In this document: positions 45,986 to 56,024 of the stretch, piece after piece
How positions within the stretch are numbered: position 1 is the stretch's first letter
Layout: each line of letters begins with the position of its first letter
Assembly: GCA_016617855.1 (NCBI GenBank)
Contig: JAECUM010003673.1
Location: 1 to 64,000 of the forward strand
DNA: 64,000 nucleotides
DNA from: Megalonaias nervosa
Taxonomy: Eukaryota; Mollusca; Bivalvia; Unionida; Unionidae
Direction: 5' to 3'
The notes under the pieces: model-generated
Databases searched by the model: none
Told to the model about the DNA's origin: nothing
What the model saw: only the letters and a program-made list of their open reading frames with translations
Program-made: the position numbers and the translations under genes

Positions 45986-46887
45986 CACACTATAATTGAG
46001 AAGTTTAGTCTATCAATGTGACCCAGTTCTAATGTCGATATTGTTTCTTAACATGAAGATTGTCATTGACTATGGTCTTGATTGCTGAAATACAATACAC
46101 ATCTATTCTTAATGTTGTACCTCAGAAAATCTAAACTATAATCCATATTTTCCATCAGAAATGCTTGTGGCAATCTTGACACTAAAACTCCAAATGTGGC
46201 CATCATTGCCCTAAATATGTAAATAGACTGGTTCAGGAATTGATTTGTGGGATATCATATTGGTACTCCAGTTCTGAAGACCAAAATGACTTGATCCACA
46301 AGGGGAAATATAACGTTCAATAAAACTGAAATTTCAACAACTTTTGAAACTTGTTTGTTGAAGATGTTGACCATTTTATTAGAAATAAATGTAAACCCAG
46401 TTTAATTTACTGGAGAAAGGAAATGAAGAGAGTAACATGCATGCATATTGAAATTTAATATTACTCTTAATCCACTTAATCCACTTTTTAAAAAATGGTA
46501 ATTGATGTGCATGACTGCTTTCTCTGACAGGCCTTGAACTTGTCGTGTGCATCCATACATGACAGAAACATTTATTTTCCGGACAAAGTATTTAGAAAAA
46601 GGATAATTTTGATTAGCACACAAATTATCTGGGACAGAGAAAAATAATTTTTTTAATGTCTCTCGTATAAAATACATTATGTCATGTGGACTGGGGATTA
46701 AGCTGTGTCACACCAAATTTGGGTTGCTGTGGACTATTTTCGATTAATTTAACACTCTTAAAAAGCCTGACTTCTGTAACAGAAGTTGTGACATCTTGTA
46801 TGTTTCCACTTCATAACAATTATAGTTAAATTTTGTTTATAGCTCTGAATTATACAAGAGGCTACTCAGTCACCTCTACTTTTGTAC
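45986..46887. other. Unassigned sequence
   Basis: No recognised element. The 91-codon minus frame at 46402-46677 has no domain. Confidence 0.35.
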
Positions 46888-47106
46888 CGTAGTTGATTTC
46901 ATATAATACACGTCCGGATGCAATCTGTGCAGACACAGACCTGCTGTCACATAATGAGCCTGCACATCAGGGTCAGGGATGTTCATTCTAAGCAAGATTT
47001 TAAGTAAACAACACAGACCATGAGCTTCCAGTGCTTTATCATATGGCAGATTTGTATAGACACATTGTACAATTTCTGCATGTTATATTTAAGTGTACAT
47101 ACGGTA
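46888..47106. mobile_element. MITE P copy, diverged
   Basis: TA + 'ccgtagttgatttcatataa' at left, 'tgtgcagacacagacctgct', 'gcacatcagggtcaggg', 'aaacaacacagaccatgagc' and 'gtgtacatacggta' at right. Orientation is ambiguous because the spacer is altered. Confidence 0.75.
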
Positions 47107-47325
47107 ATTTGGTAGTAATCCTCAACTCCAGTACAAAAACACCCTGCTGGCTCACTCAGGGATGTTGAATAAGCCTAGTGCACATCTCTGCACTTCTTAA
47201 GAGGCAACTAATGGAGGCATTGGTCTCCAGGTGGCTGAGTCATATTTTGTAACTTTTACAACCTGAGTGTAATCAAGTCTTGTCTTGTCTTGTCTTACCT
47301 TTAATAATCACACCCATTTCACCTA

Positions 47326-47522
47326 TGTCCAGGTGGGTTTGAGTCGAGTCTTGGGCTTGGCCAGTGTGAGTATATGAGAAAGTTTGACAGTAATTTCCCA
47401 CAGGTTGGCAATTTTTATTGACACTTTCCTGGGATTTTCTTCTACCAGCTATACTGGCGACCATGTATGGCCTCTCTTGTGCTGAAAAATTGTGTTAAAC
47501 CCATAACAACAACAACAAAAAC
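47326..47522 (+). mobile_element. SINE B copy 8 (head truncated)
   Basis: B box 'gggtttgagtcgagtc', 'gtatatgagaaagtttgaca', 'gctatactggcgaccatgta', 'gttaaacccataacaacaac' tail. It is preceded by a (CTTGT)n tract at 47277-47297. Confidence 0.85.
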
Positions 47523-47524
47523 TA

Positions 47525-47640
47525 ACGGAGACAGGAGCCACAATTTCATTGGTAAACATGCTGGACTACTGAAAACACAAGGGTTCAGATTCTGCAATTG
47601 GATCTGCCTGTGTGGGCTACCATGATGTATTTTTGGCAGA
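47525..47640 (+). mobile_element. Decayed tRNA-like SINE head, possibly group D
   Basis: 'ttggtaaacatgctggacta' and B-box-like 'gggttcagattctg' followed by 'gggctaccatgatgta'. Directly downstream of SINE B copy 8. Confidence 0.4.
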
Positions 47641-48555
47641 GCTAAAAAAATTGGATAGCCCGAATCTGGAGACCAGGCTAAAGTTAGATTGGGCCCCACC
47701 CATATTATCAATGAATTGCATGTGAGGTTTATTAAAAAAAGAAAATTTAATCATCTGATTTACCTGACAGTAACCTTGCCAACAAAATTGAGAACATTTT
47801 TTTTTATTTTGGTATTTCTTAAAAGACACCGGTAAATTATTAATATTTATTCCTCTGCTGGGGCTCTATTTGTAGGTACCCCCACCTTATAAAGATTGTC
47901 TGCTTAATTGAATTAAAAGATATAAACTTTTTTTACATAGCAAAACACATGACTGATGAGTGGGAAACTGCACTGTTCCTGCCCTCCATATTTCATTGGC
48001 TACTGTAATTAGTGCTCCCTAGTCCTGGATGAATAATAATGAGTTCTCCCTTGCTCATGCAGACTTGGATAAGGCATCAGTGGTTAAATATATTGAGTTG
48101 GACATATGTGATTATTTGACAGTTATGCCATCTAGGGGATTACCAACTTGCAAGAATCTCCAATACAATGTTTATCACTCCAAAGAAACTACCATAACAT
48201 TGCAATGTAATCCATTTCTTCAGGGCTCTGCTGATATGTGGAACTAGTGTTTTCCATAATTGTGTCACATCCACAGTACCGTGACATAACTGATTATGAA
48301 ACCCAAAAGTACCCTTTTTCCTGATAGATATGAAAAAGCCAAAATTTGATAGAGAAACATGAAGATTTTGCAGGGTTAAGAAAATTAAACTACTGATTTC
48401 CCAGGTTTACATCAGGACCTGGAGAAAATGGCTTTTAATGAAATTAAATAAGAATATTTTTACACATGGTAACACTATTTTTATTAGTACAAAAAAAAAT
48501 ACGAGAGACTGAGAAAGCATTGTATATTTGTTTTTATTCAATGTTCAGCAGTATT
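47641..48555. other. Unassigned sequence
   Basis: No recognised element or gene. The 72-codon frame at 48029-48247 has no recognisable motif. Confidence 0.35.
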
Positions 48556-48559
48556 GTGT

Positions 48560-48690
48560 TAAAATAACATTAAAAAATATGGCCCTGTTGGGTTGTGGAT
48601 TTAGAGACAAAAAATATGGCCCTCTTGGGGATGTGGATTTAGAGTCTAAAAAATATGGCCCTCTTTGGGTATGTGGATTTACAGTCTAGG
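48560..48690. repeat. About 46-bp tandem repeat, 3 units
   Basis: 'aaaaaatatggccct' recurs near 48571, 48609 and 48650, each followed by 'tggg-atgtggattta'. Spacing is uneven (about 38-46 bp). Confidence 0.8.
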
Positions 48691-48694
48691 CAAG

Positions 48695-48842
48695 TGATTT
48701 TTTAAAGAACCACATGCCCTTCAGGCACGTGTCTGAAAAAATTCCTTTGAGGACTGCTTGGGTGAGGCAATTTACTCCAATTGCTTCATCACTAAGCCAG
48801 CTGTTTGTGTTGCTGTGCCATAAAACACCAAACCAAATCAAA
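48695..48842 (+). mobile_element. SINE-like group C, 3' part
   Basis: 'gaggcaatttactccaattg', 'gttgctgtgccataaaacac' and A-rich end 'caaaccaaatcaaaactc' are the complement of the 31128 and 22735 copies. The head is lost. Confidence 0.55.
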
Positions 48843-49239
48843 ACTCAAGTACATACACTCTAGATGATTTACCATTAAATGTTATACACGAGTATAATGG
48901 TCATGAGGAATTCAAAAAGCAGTGATGCTATTTACTTTAGCCTTTCTGTAATAAACAAAATCTATGGAGTTATGCATTTGAAGTGAAGACTATGTGCTGG
49001 CATGATCCTGAGAGCTTCCTTTCTGGCTGGTTTACCATTATATTCCTACATGCTTCATATCCTTTGCATAAAACAGATATAAATCAGGTATTTTGAATTA
49101 AAATATATACTGTAGAAAACTGAGCTCTGACTGAGATAGCTTGATGTTAGAATGCCAGTCAATTTGTTGGGTTCAGAGTAATTGTTTTCATTTGGTCAAG
49201 TTTCTTGCCCAAGGTAAATCCTGACAAAGATTCTTTTTT
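48843..49239. other. Unassigned sequence
   Basis: AT-rich, nothing recognised. Confidence 0.35.
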
Positions 49240-49820
49240 TTTTTCCATACAGTGATACTTTAAAATTGACACATAATACATACAGTGATCTTTTAAAATA
49301 GACACATTATATGAATCAAAAACAGAAAGGATAAAATACCATGTGCCCATTTTATTATTAGATTATACATACAATGATCTTTTAAAATTGACACATTATA
49401 CATACAGTGATCTTTTAAAATTGACACATTATCCTTAGTGATCTTTTAAAATTGACACATTATACTTAGTGATTTTTTAAAACTGACACATTATACTTAG
49501 TGATCTTTTAAAATTGACACATAATACATACAGTGATCTTTTATATATACAGTGATCTTTTAAAATTGACACATTATACATTCAGTGATCTTTTAAAATT
49601 GACACAATATACATACAATGATCTTTTAAAATTGACACATTATACATATAGTGATCTTTCAAAATTTACACATTAAACACAGTGATCTTTTAAAATTTAC
49701 AAATTATACATACAGTGATCTTATTATATTTACACATTATCCACACAGCGATCTTTTCAAATTGACACATATGAATATAAAAAAGGGAAGGATAAAGTAC
49801 CATGTGCTCATTTTATGTAT
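49240..49820. repeat. 31-34-bp minisatellite, about 15 units, with duplicated border
   Basis: Unit 'cagtgatcttttaaaattga' + 'cacattataca'. Spacings of 31 bp are seen at 49440/49471/49502. A non-repeat word, 'aaggataaaataccatgtgc' + '-cattttat', occurs after the first few units (49327-49355) and again at the right end (49789-49815), indicating duplication of array plus flank. Confidence 0.92.
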
Positions 49821-50512
<692 letters not shown>

Positions 50513-50799
50513 ATACATGTAAAATTACATAATTTTCTTTTCTATGATTTTTGACATATTTTTTTTAAAATACAAATTTCTATGTCAAATTGTTTAAAGT
50601 TATGTAGATCAGTACTGCGTAATTTTGTCAACATTATCTGGATCAAAGTGTCATGATTTCTATTTATTTGAGAATCCTCCCACTCCCTTATTCTGAAACA
50701 TTATTTTTTGGGATGAAGTTTGATATATACTGGTACACTATTAAGGCAGTTTAGGTACATGTGAACCCGGTTAAAGCAACCTTTCATTTTTTAGCTACA

Positions 50800-51473
50800 A
50801 GACAGATGTGGTTGTGGCATGTCCATGTTCATGAATCTGTTGGTCCATGAGGTTGTTTGCGTTTAGATGCGACAGATGCAGTTGTGCATATATCATTATC
50901 CATGTCCATTAATCCGTCAGTCCATGTCATTTTGCATTTAGATGTGAAAGATGCAGTTGTGGCATATATCCTTATCCGTGTCCATTAATCTGTCAGTCCA
51001 TGATTTGCAGTTAGATGTGACAGATGCAGTTGTGGCATATATCCTTATCCTTGTTCATTAATCTGTCAGTCCATGAGGTTGTTTGCTTTTAGATCTGACA
51101 GATGCATTTGTGGCATATATCCTTATCCATGTTCATTAATCTATCAGTCCATGTTTTGCATTTAGGTGTGACAGATGTGGTTGTGGCATATATTCTTATC
51201 CATGTCCAGTAATCTGTCAGTCCATGTTTTGCATTTAGGTGTGACAGATGTGGTTGTGGCATATATCCTTATCCATGTCCATTAATCTGTCAGTCCATGT
51301 TTTGCATTTAGGTGTGACAGATGTGGCTGTGGCACATATTATTATCCACATACATTAACCTGTGAGTTCATGAGGTTGTTCATATTTAGGTGTGACAGAT
51401 GTGGTTGTGGCATATATTGTTGTTCTTTTCAATTAATCTGTCTGTCCGTTAGGTTATTTAATGTTTTAGGCAT
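50800..51473. repeat. 73-bp minisatellite, main block
   Basis: About nine units with 'gacagatgtggttgtggcat', 'atccttatccatgtccatta', 'atctgtcagtccatg' and 'tttgcatttaggtgt'. Unit starts at 51171, 51244 and 51317 give exactly 73 bp. It is interrupted at 51474 by a nested SINE B. Confidence 0.95.
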
Positions 51474-51528
51474 AGGGCCCTGGATGGCCAAGTGGTCTAA
51501 GGTGCTTGCCTTTTTAGTTCCAGATCTG

Positions 51529-52106
51529 CCAACCCTTAAGATTTTGCTGTAAGTCTTACCAAAAAAAAAATGACCCTTAAAATAGAGATTTACAGCATTA
51601 AAGCAAAAACTATGGAAACTGTGACTGATTTGGATCCAGGTTTCATTTTAGATTTAGTGGAATTCACAGGAACCAGACTAACTTTACAGTAATACCTCAG
51701 ATGCTTTAAACTGCACATATTCAAGCAAAGCATCTGCATGATCAATCTGTTGATCATAGCATGTGGGAGGTTGTGGGTTCAAAACCTGGCTGAATCATGC
51801 CAAAGACTTCTAAAAATGCTACCAGCAGCTGCCTCACTTGGTGCTCAGTATTACAAGGTTAGTGTTAGTTCTGGTTTGCCTGGTGTCAGGATAATGTGAC
51901 TGGGTCGGACCTGGTGCTACAAGTCTGCGGCAAGAGGTCCCAGTGCTGGACATCACTATAATTTGCCAAACTGCCGACACTGCAGCAATATGACTTAAAT
52001 TGTTAAAGCTATATAAAAAATCTAAATCTCATACACAAACACTTAAAACTGGTCAAACTTGTTGAAAAAATCTACTGCCTTACCGAGACAGTCTTGTTAG
52101 GGTTGG
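51529..52106. mobile_element. 578-bp TIR element nested in SINE B
   Basis: Left end 'ccaacccttaag' with the following 'attttgctgtaag', and right end 'gacagtcttgttagggttgg' preceded by 'cttaccga', are imperfect inverted repeats of about 30 bp. AGATCTG at 51522-51528 and 52108-52114 (8 bp with one mismatch at the outer left base) is a plausible hAT-length target duplication. No transposase was recognised, so it would be non-autonomous. Confidence 0.65.
51735..52044 (+). mobile_element. SINE A copy 10, nested in the TIR element
   Basis: 'atgtgggaggttgtgggttc' (B box), 'gcctcacttggtgctcagta', 'ggataatgtgactgggtcgg', 'atcactataatttgcc' and tail 'aaatctcatacacaaaca'. The head upstream of the B box is poorly preserved. 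Confidence 0.85.
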
Positions 52107-52290
52107 TAGATCTGTAGCATGACCATATCACTTCTGTCTGTGTGGGTTTGAGTCGTGGCTTGGAAAATATGGGTATGTGAGAAAGCTTGCCTGTAGCTTC
52201 TCTTTGGTCAGTGGTTCTTCCAGATTCTTCCTCTATCAAATATACTGGCCACCATGTATTGCCTACTCAAAACCACAAACAATTAGGCAT

Positions 52291-52372
52291 GACAGATGTG
52301 GTTGTAACATATATTGTTGTCTTTGGCCATTAATCTGCCAGTACATACAGTTGTTTTACATTTAGGCCAATA
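52291..52372. repeat. 73-bp minisatellite, right remnant
   Basis: One further unit ('gacagatgtggttgtaacat' ... 'catttaggcc') resumes in phase directly after the SINE B target duplication. Confidence 0.9.
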
Positions 52373-52911
52373 TCTTAAGGATTGTAGTGCTATTTCTAGT
52401 TCTTTAATTATGTGATGCCATTTGGACATTATTTGCAAAGAAGCAGATTTTGGCTTATGTAGCCATTTTCTAGAATGACCTTACAGTTGTGATGGCATAT
52501 GGTATAGAGGTACGGTATGGAGCATATTTTGTGCCACAAGTGTGATAAAAACAACTGTGATATTTACTGTGCTTATGATCTAATATAGAGTGGGTAGACC
52601 TTAATTTGTTGTTACTTTATGCTTAGGCAGATCTGGTTTTGATGCTCGATGCTCGTTATAGTTGGGAGTATGTTATGATGTAATATAGTAACTAAGAATA
52701 TCTCCATGGAGTTGTTATTCTGGTCAATTTAGTCTAAAACCAGACACATCTGTTGGATTATAAATTCTGCAGTGGCTTATGATTGATGCTCTGTTATTTC
52801 CTCATTGAAAGGTCTGCTAAGATGGAGAACTTTTTAATGCCTCTGCCATATTCTATGATTGTATATATACCAATAGTGTTATCCACTTTACTTACAAATT
52901 TTATTTTGATT
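52373..52911. other. Unassigned sequence
   Basis: No recognised element or gene. Confidence 0.35.
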
Positions 52912-53163
52912 TCCTGCGGTGACCTAAGTGGTTAGACTGTCTGCCTCTGATGCAGGAGGTTGCAAGTTTGAACCCGAGCCGAGTCATACCAGAAGACATA
53001 AAATTGGTACTCACAGCTGCCTCACTTAGCGCTTAGCATTAAGAGGTTAGTGTTAGGACTGGTCAGCCTGGTGTCAGGATAATGTGACTGGGTGGGACAT
53101 GATGCTACATGCCTGCGGCATGATGCCCCAGTGCTAGACATCACTGTAAACTGCCACACTGTA
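52912..53163 (+). mobile_element. SINE A copy 11 (3' truncated)
   Basis: 'cctgcggtgacctaagtggt' head, B box 'gtttgaacccg', body to 'aaactgccacactgta', then stops. The 3' 'gcagacatcgtag' segment and CA tail are missing. A 74-bp tandem array starts at the truncation point. Confidence 0.9.
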
Positions 53164-53350
53164 TTTAATGCCATTGAATGTCAGTATCCCTGCTAGTGTA
53201 CCAGCAGACAATTGTTAAACTAGGTCACCATTAACTGTATTTAATGCCCTAGAGTGCCAATATCCCCACTAGTGCACCAGGAGACATTTGGTGAACTAGG
53301 TCACCATTATCTGTATCTAATGCAGCAGACATTTGGTGAACTAGGTCACA
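53162..53350. repeat. About 74-bp tandem repeat, 2.5 units
   Basis: 'tgtatttaatgcc' starts at 53162 and 53236 and 'tgtatctaatgc' at 53311. Units carry 'accag-agacatttggtgaac' and 'taggtcaccatta'. The third unit is internally deleted. Confidence 0.88.
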
Positions 53351-53819
53351 CATTTTACCATCAACTTTATGTCTAATGTCTAGATAATTCAGGCTGGAAG
53401 TAAGAGTGGGCAGTCTTGTTTTTAAATAACCGTAAGGCAAAATAAATGCACATTTGGGGTTTTTGCACTGAGTTATTTTTAATAATGTTTTTGGTTTATT
53501 TCATAACCATTAGATATGATTAAACATCTCTTTTTTGTGTGTTCGTGTTGAATGATGAGGAAACTAAACATGTGTGATTGTTTTCATTACACTATATAGA
53601 GTTTGTCATGGAGGTTATTAACTTGTACCATCATACAGTCAAGGGTCCCTTGTACTGAGGTACATCGTAAAAAGGATCGTGTAACGAGTATCCTACATAC
53701 AGAATACATCATTATTATAGGGTATGTTATACATAAAATCACATTTAATGTGAAATAAAACAAAAAATATAAAGAAGCCTTTTAAGAAATAATCACATTT
53801 AATGTGGTCAATGATCATG
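53351..53819. other. Unassigned sequence
   Basis: 'gtcccttgtactgaggtaca' with 'cgtaaaaaggatcgtgtaac' near 53645-53690 looks like an arm of an unidentified MITE. No partner arm was found. Confidence 0.35.
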
Positions 53820-54042
53820 TGTACAATATATACTCACTTATGAGTCCATCTGCATATTGCACAGACCCAGATCTGCCAGTGCATAATGTGCCAGTATATC
53901 TGGGTCTGTGCAGTTTGTTAGGAGTAAGCAAGGGGACAAACAACATAGACCCTGATATGCAGGTGCATTGTGCTATGGCAGATCAGGATCTTTGTTTTTT
54001 TGCAGTTTGACTCATATAATAAGCGAATATATATAGTACCCA
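53820..54042 (-). mobile_element. MITE P copy, inverted
   Basis: 'caatatatactcacttatga' left end, hairpin 2 ('cacagacccagatctgccag' to 'atctgggtctgtgcagtttg'), spacer 'gttaggagtaagcaagggga' + 'c', hairpin 1, right end 'aagcgaatatatatagta'. The 68-codon frame over it is an artefact. Confidence 0.87.
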
Positions 54043-54079
54043 GTTTATGTAAGTGATACTGCTATACTGAGGTTGTTTA

Positions 54080-54400
54080 TAGGAAGGACTGTCATAAGTA
54101 GTCCCTCATTATAACACTGACTATGGGACCTTCATAAATAGTCCCTCATTATAAGACTGTCCATGGGACATCATAAATAGTCCCTCTTTATAATACTGTC
54201 CATGAGACCTTCATAAATAGTCCTTTGTTATAACACTGTCCATGGGATCCTCATAATAGTCCCTCATTATAACACTGTACATTGGACCTTCATAAAAATA
54301 TTCCCTCATTATAACACTGTCCATGAAACCTTCATAAATATTTCCTGATTATAACACTGTCCATGGGAGCCATAGAACACATAGAATACACCCCCTTATA
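54080..54400. repeat. About 40-bp minisatellite, 7 units ('gtccctcattataacactgt')
   Basis: 'gtccctc' starts at 54101, 54141, 54180, 54220 and 54259 (39-41 bp). Units contain 'ccatgggaccttcataaat'. Confidence 0.9.
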
Positions 54401-54700
54401 GTGAGACCTCCTTAAAATAAAGTACATAATTTATATAACTTTGCAAGCACTTAATGAAATGGAATCCATGATGATATCTTTCATAAGCAGGAACTGTGTT
54501 ATAATGACTGGCTTTATAATGAGGGAGTGATGTACTCTGAATATGCTTCATTATAACTCTGTCTATGGGAGCTATAGAGTTTACCACCAGATAATGAAAT
54601 ACATAATACGTTTAATTTTACTGGCACTTAATGAAATGAGATCCATTACCATATCTGTCATAAAACAGGAACCTTGTTATGATGAAGGGTCTTATAGTAA
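54401..54700. repeat. Diverged 'ataatgaggga' repeats, mostly inverted relative to the array
   Basis: 'gtgttataatgactggcttt', 'ataatgagggagtgatgtac', 'cttcattataactctgtct' and 'cttgttatgatgaaggg' are inverse and direct forms of the preceding unit's core. Two near copies of 'acttaatgaaatg-atcca' (54450, 54628) indicate a partial duplication of about 180 bp. Confidence 0.55.
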
Positions 54701-55659
54701 GGAAAGGAGAAGAGATTTTTTTGGGTTGTCTGGCTCCTTTTGTGTCTATCTGTTTTTCACTGTTTCTGTCCCATTCTCATGTTTACAGTCCATGTCTGTT
54801 TACTCACAAAAGGTCTTAACTCGAAACTTGACTTTATATCTCCAGACTTCTTAAAATTTTCATCCAAATGCATGGCAGTATCAAACAGTCATGGAGGTTT
54901 TGTAGTGAAATCATCAATGGAAGTTTTAATTGTCAGTCAATTCTATCCTGATTTCTTTATTTTTTTTAAAAAAAAGATTAGTTTTAGATTAAGGCAAGTG
55001 ATTTAATTTTTTTCTTCATTTTAAAAAATGAGCTTAAATTTCAGTGTAAACAAAAAAAAAAATGGAGTTCATGTCATGCTCTTGGTTTCTTTAATCAAAG
55101 ACTTGATCTTTTAATTTCTTGCATGATCAATAGTGAAGGATGCAAAACATCAAGGAAGCAGAGAAACTGTCAAATTAGACACCATTCATGAACATCACCA
55201 ACCTTAAGCTGCTTATTCAATGGAACTGAATCTAAATGTCCCTGGAAATTACATGCACATTGCCCACATTTAACATCTGACAAATTGACATGAAACCTTT
55301 GTTACCTGTAAAGCACTTGTTATCTCAAAACATCATAGCAAAAGTTGAGTGGAAAATTACACCCACTGGTTTGCTTTGGGGAAGCTTCAATTGCTTGGGC
55401 TGAACCTCAGCTGGGAGAAAATACTTTAATTGGACAAATTATGCCATCAGAGGGTTTTTAATTGTCAACCAATTTGCAGAGCACCATATGTTAGTCCAAA
55501 GAAGCTTTGTGTTTTTTAAGACTATATTCTGTACCAGTCATTTAAACAGGCTATTCAGACAAGTTGTTTATGATATTACAGGTAACATAAGCACAGGCAT
55601 AACCTGCAACAGTGAACAATATAGAATCAGATCTGACATCACATCATGCTCTAGTATAT
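54701..55659. other. Unassigned sequence
   Basis: Plus frames of 103 and 88 codons (54543-54854, 54740-55006) show no recognisable domain. 'gcaacagtgaacaatataga' + 'atcagatctgacatc' at 55607 may be a MITE P scrap. Confidence 0.35.
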
Positions 55660-55945
55660 CAGTCCATATCATTTCACATATCATACTATATTTTCACATA
55701 TCAGTCAGTATTGTTTCACATATCAGTCTACATATAAATTAATATTGTTTCACATATCAAGCAAGTTTGTTTCACATATCAGTCTATATTGTTTCAAATA
55801 TCATTCTTTTCACATATCAGTCTGTATTGTTTCATATATCGGTCTATATTTTTTCACATGAAAACATCACCACAATGTACAACTTATAAAATCCATGTCT
55901 ATATTTTTTCACATGAAAACATCACCACAATGTACAGCTTATAAG
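55660..55945. repeat. About 22-bp tandem repeat plus a 58-bp duplication
   Basis: 'catatcagtctatattgttt' variants recur about nine times to 55860. 'ttttttcacatgaaaacatc' + 'accacaatgtac' then occurs twice (55849 and 55907, 58 bp apart). Confidence 0.85.
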
Positions 55946-56024
55946 ATCCATGTTGGCAGATTAATTATGGTAAAACAGATTTGAGACTGCATACATGGTT
56001 CCCTCATTACAACACTTTTCAGTA

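Larger units (their letters stand above)
51474..52282 (+). mobile_element. SINE B copy 9, split by a nested DNA transposon
   Basis: Head 'agggccctggatggccaagt' + 'ggtctaagg' at 51474-51528. The remainder, from 'tagcatgaccatatcacttc' through B box 'gggtttgagtcg', 'gtatgtgagaaagcttgcct' and 'ggccaccatgtattgcctac' to tail 'ccacaaacaa', is at 52115-52282. TTAGGCAT flanks it at 51466-51473 and 52283-52290, a target duplication in the 73-bp array. Confidence 0.88.
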
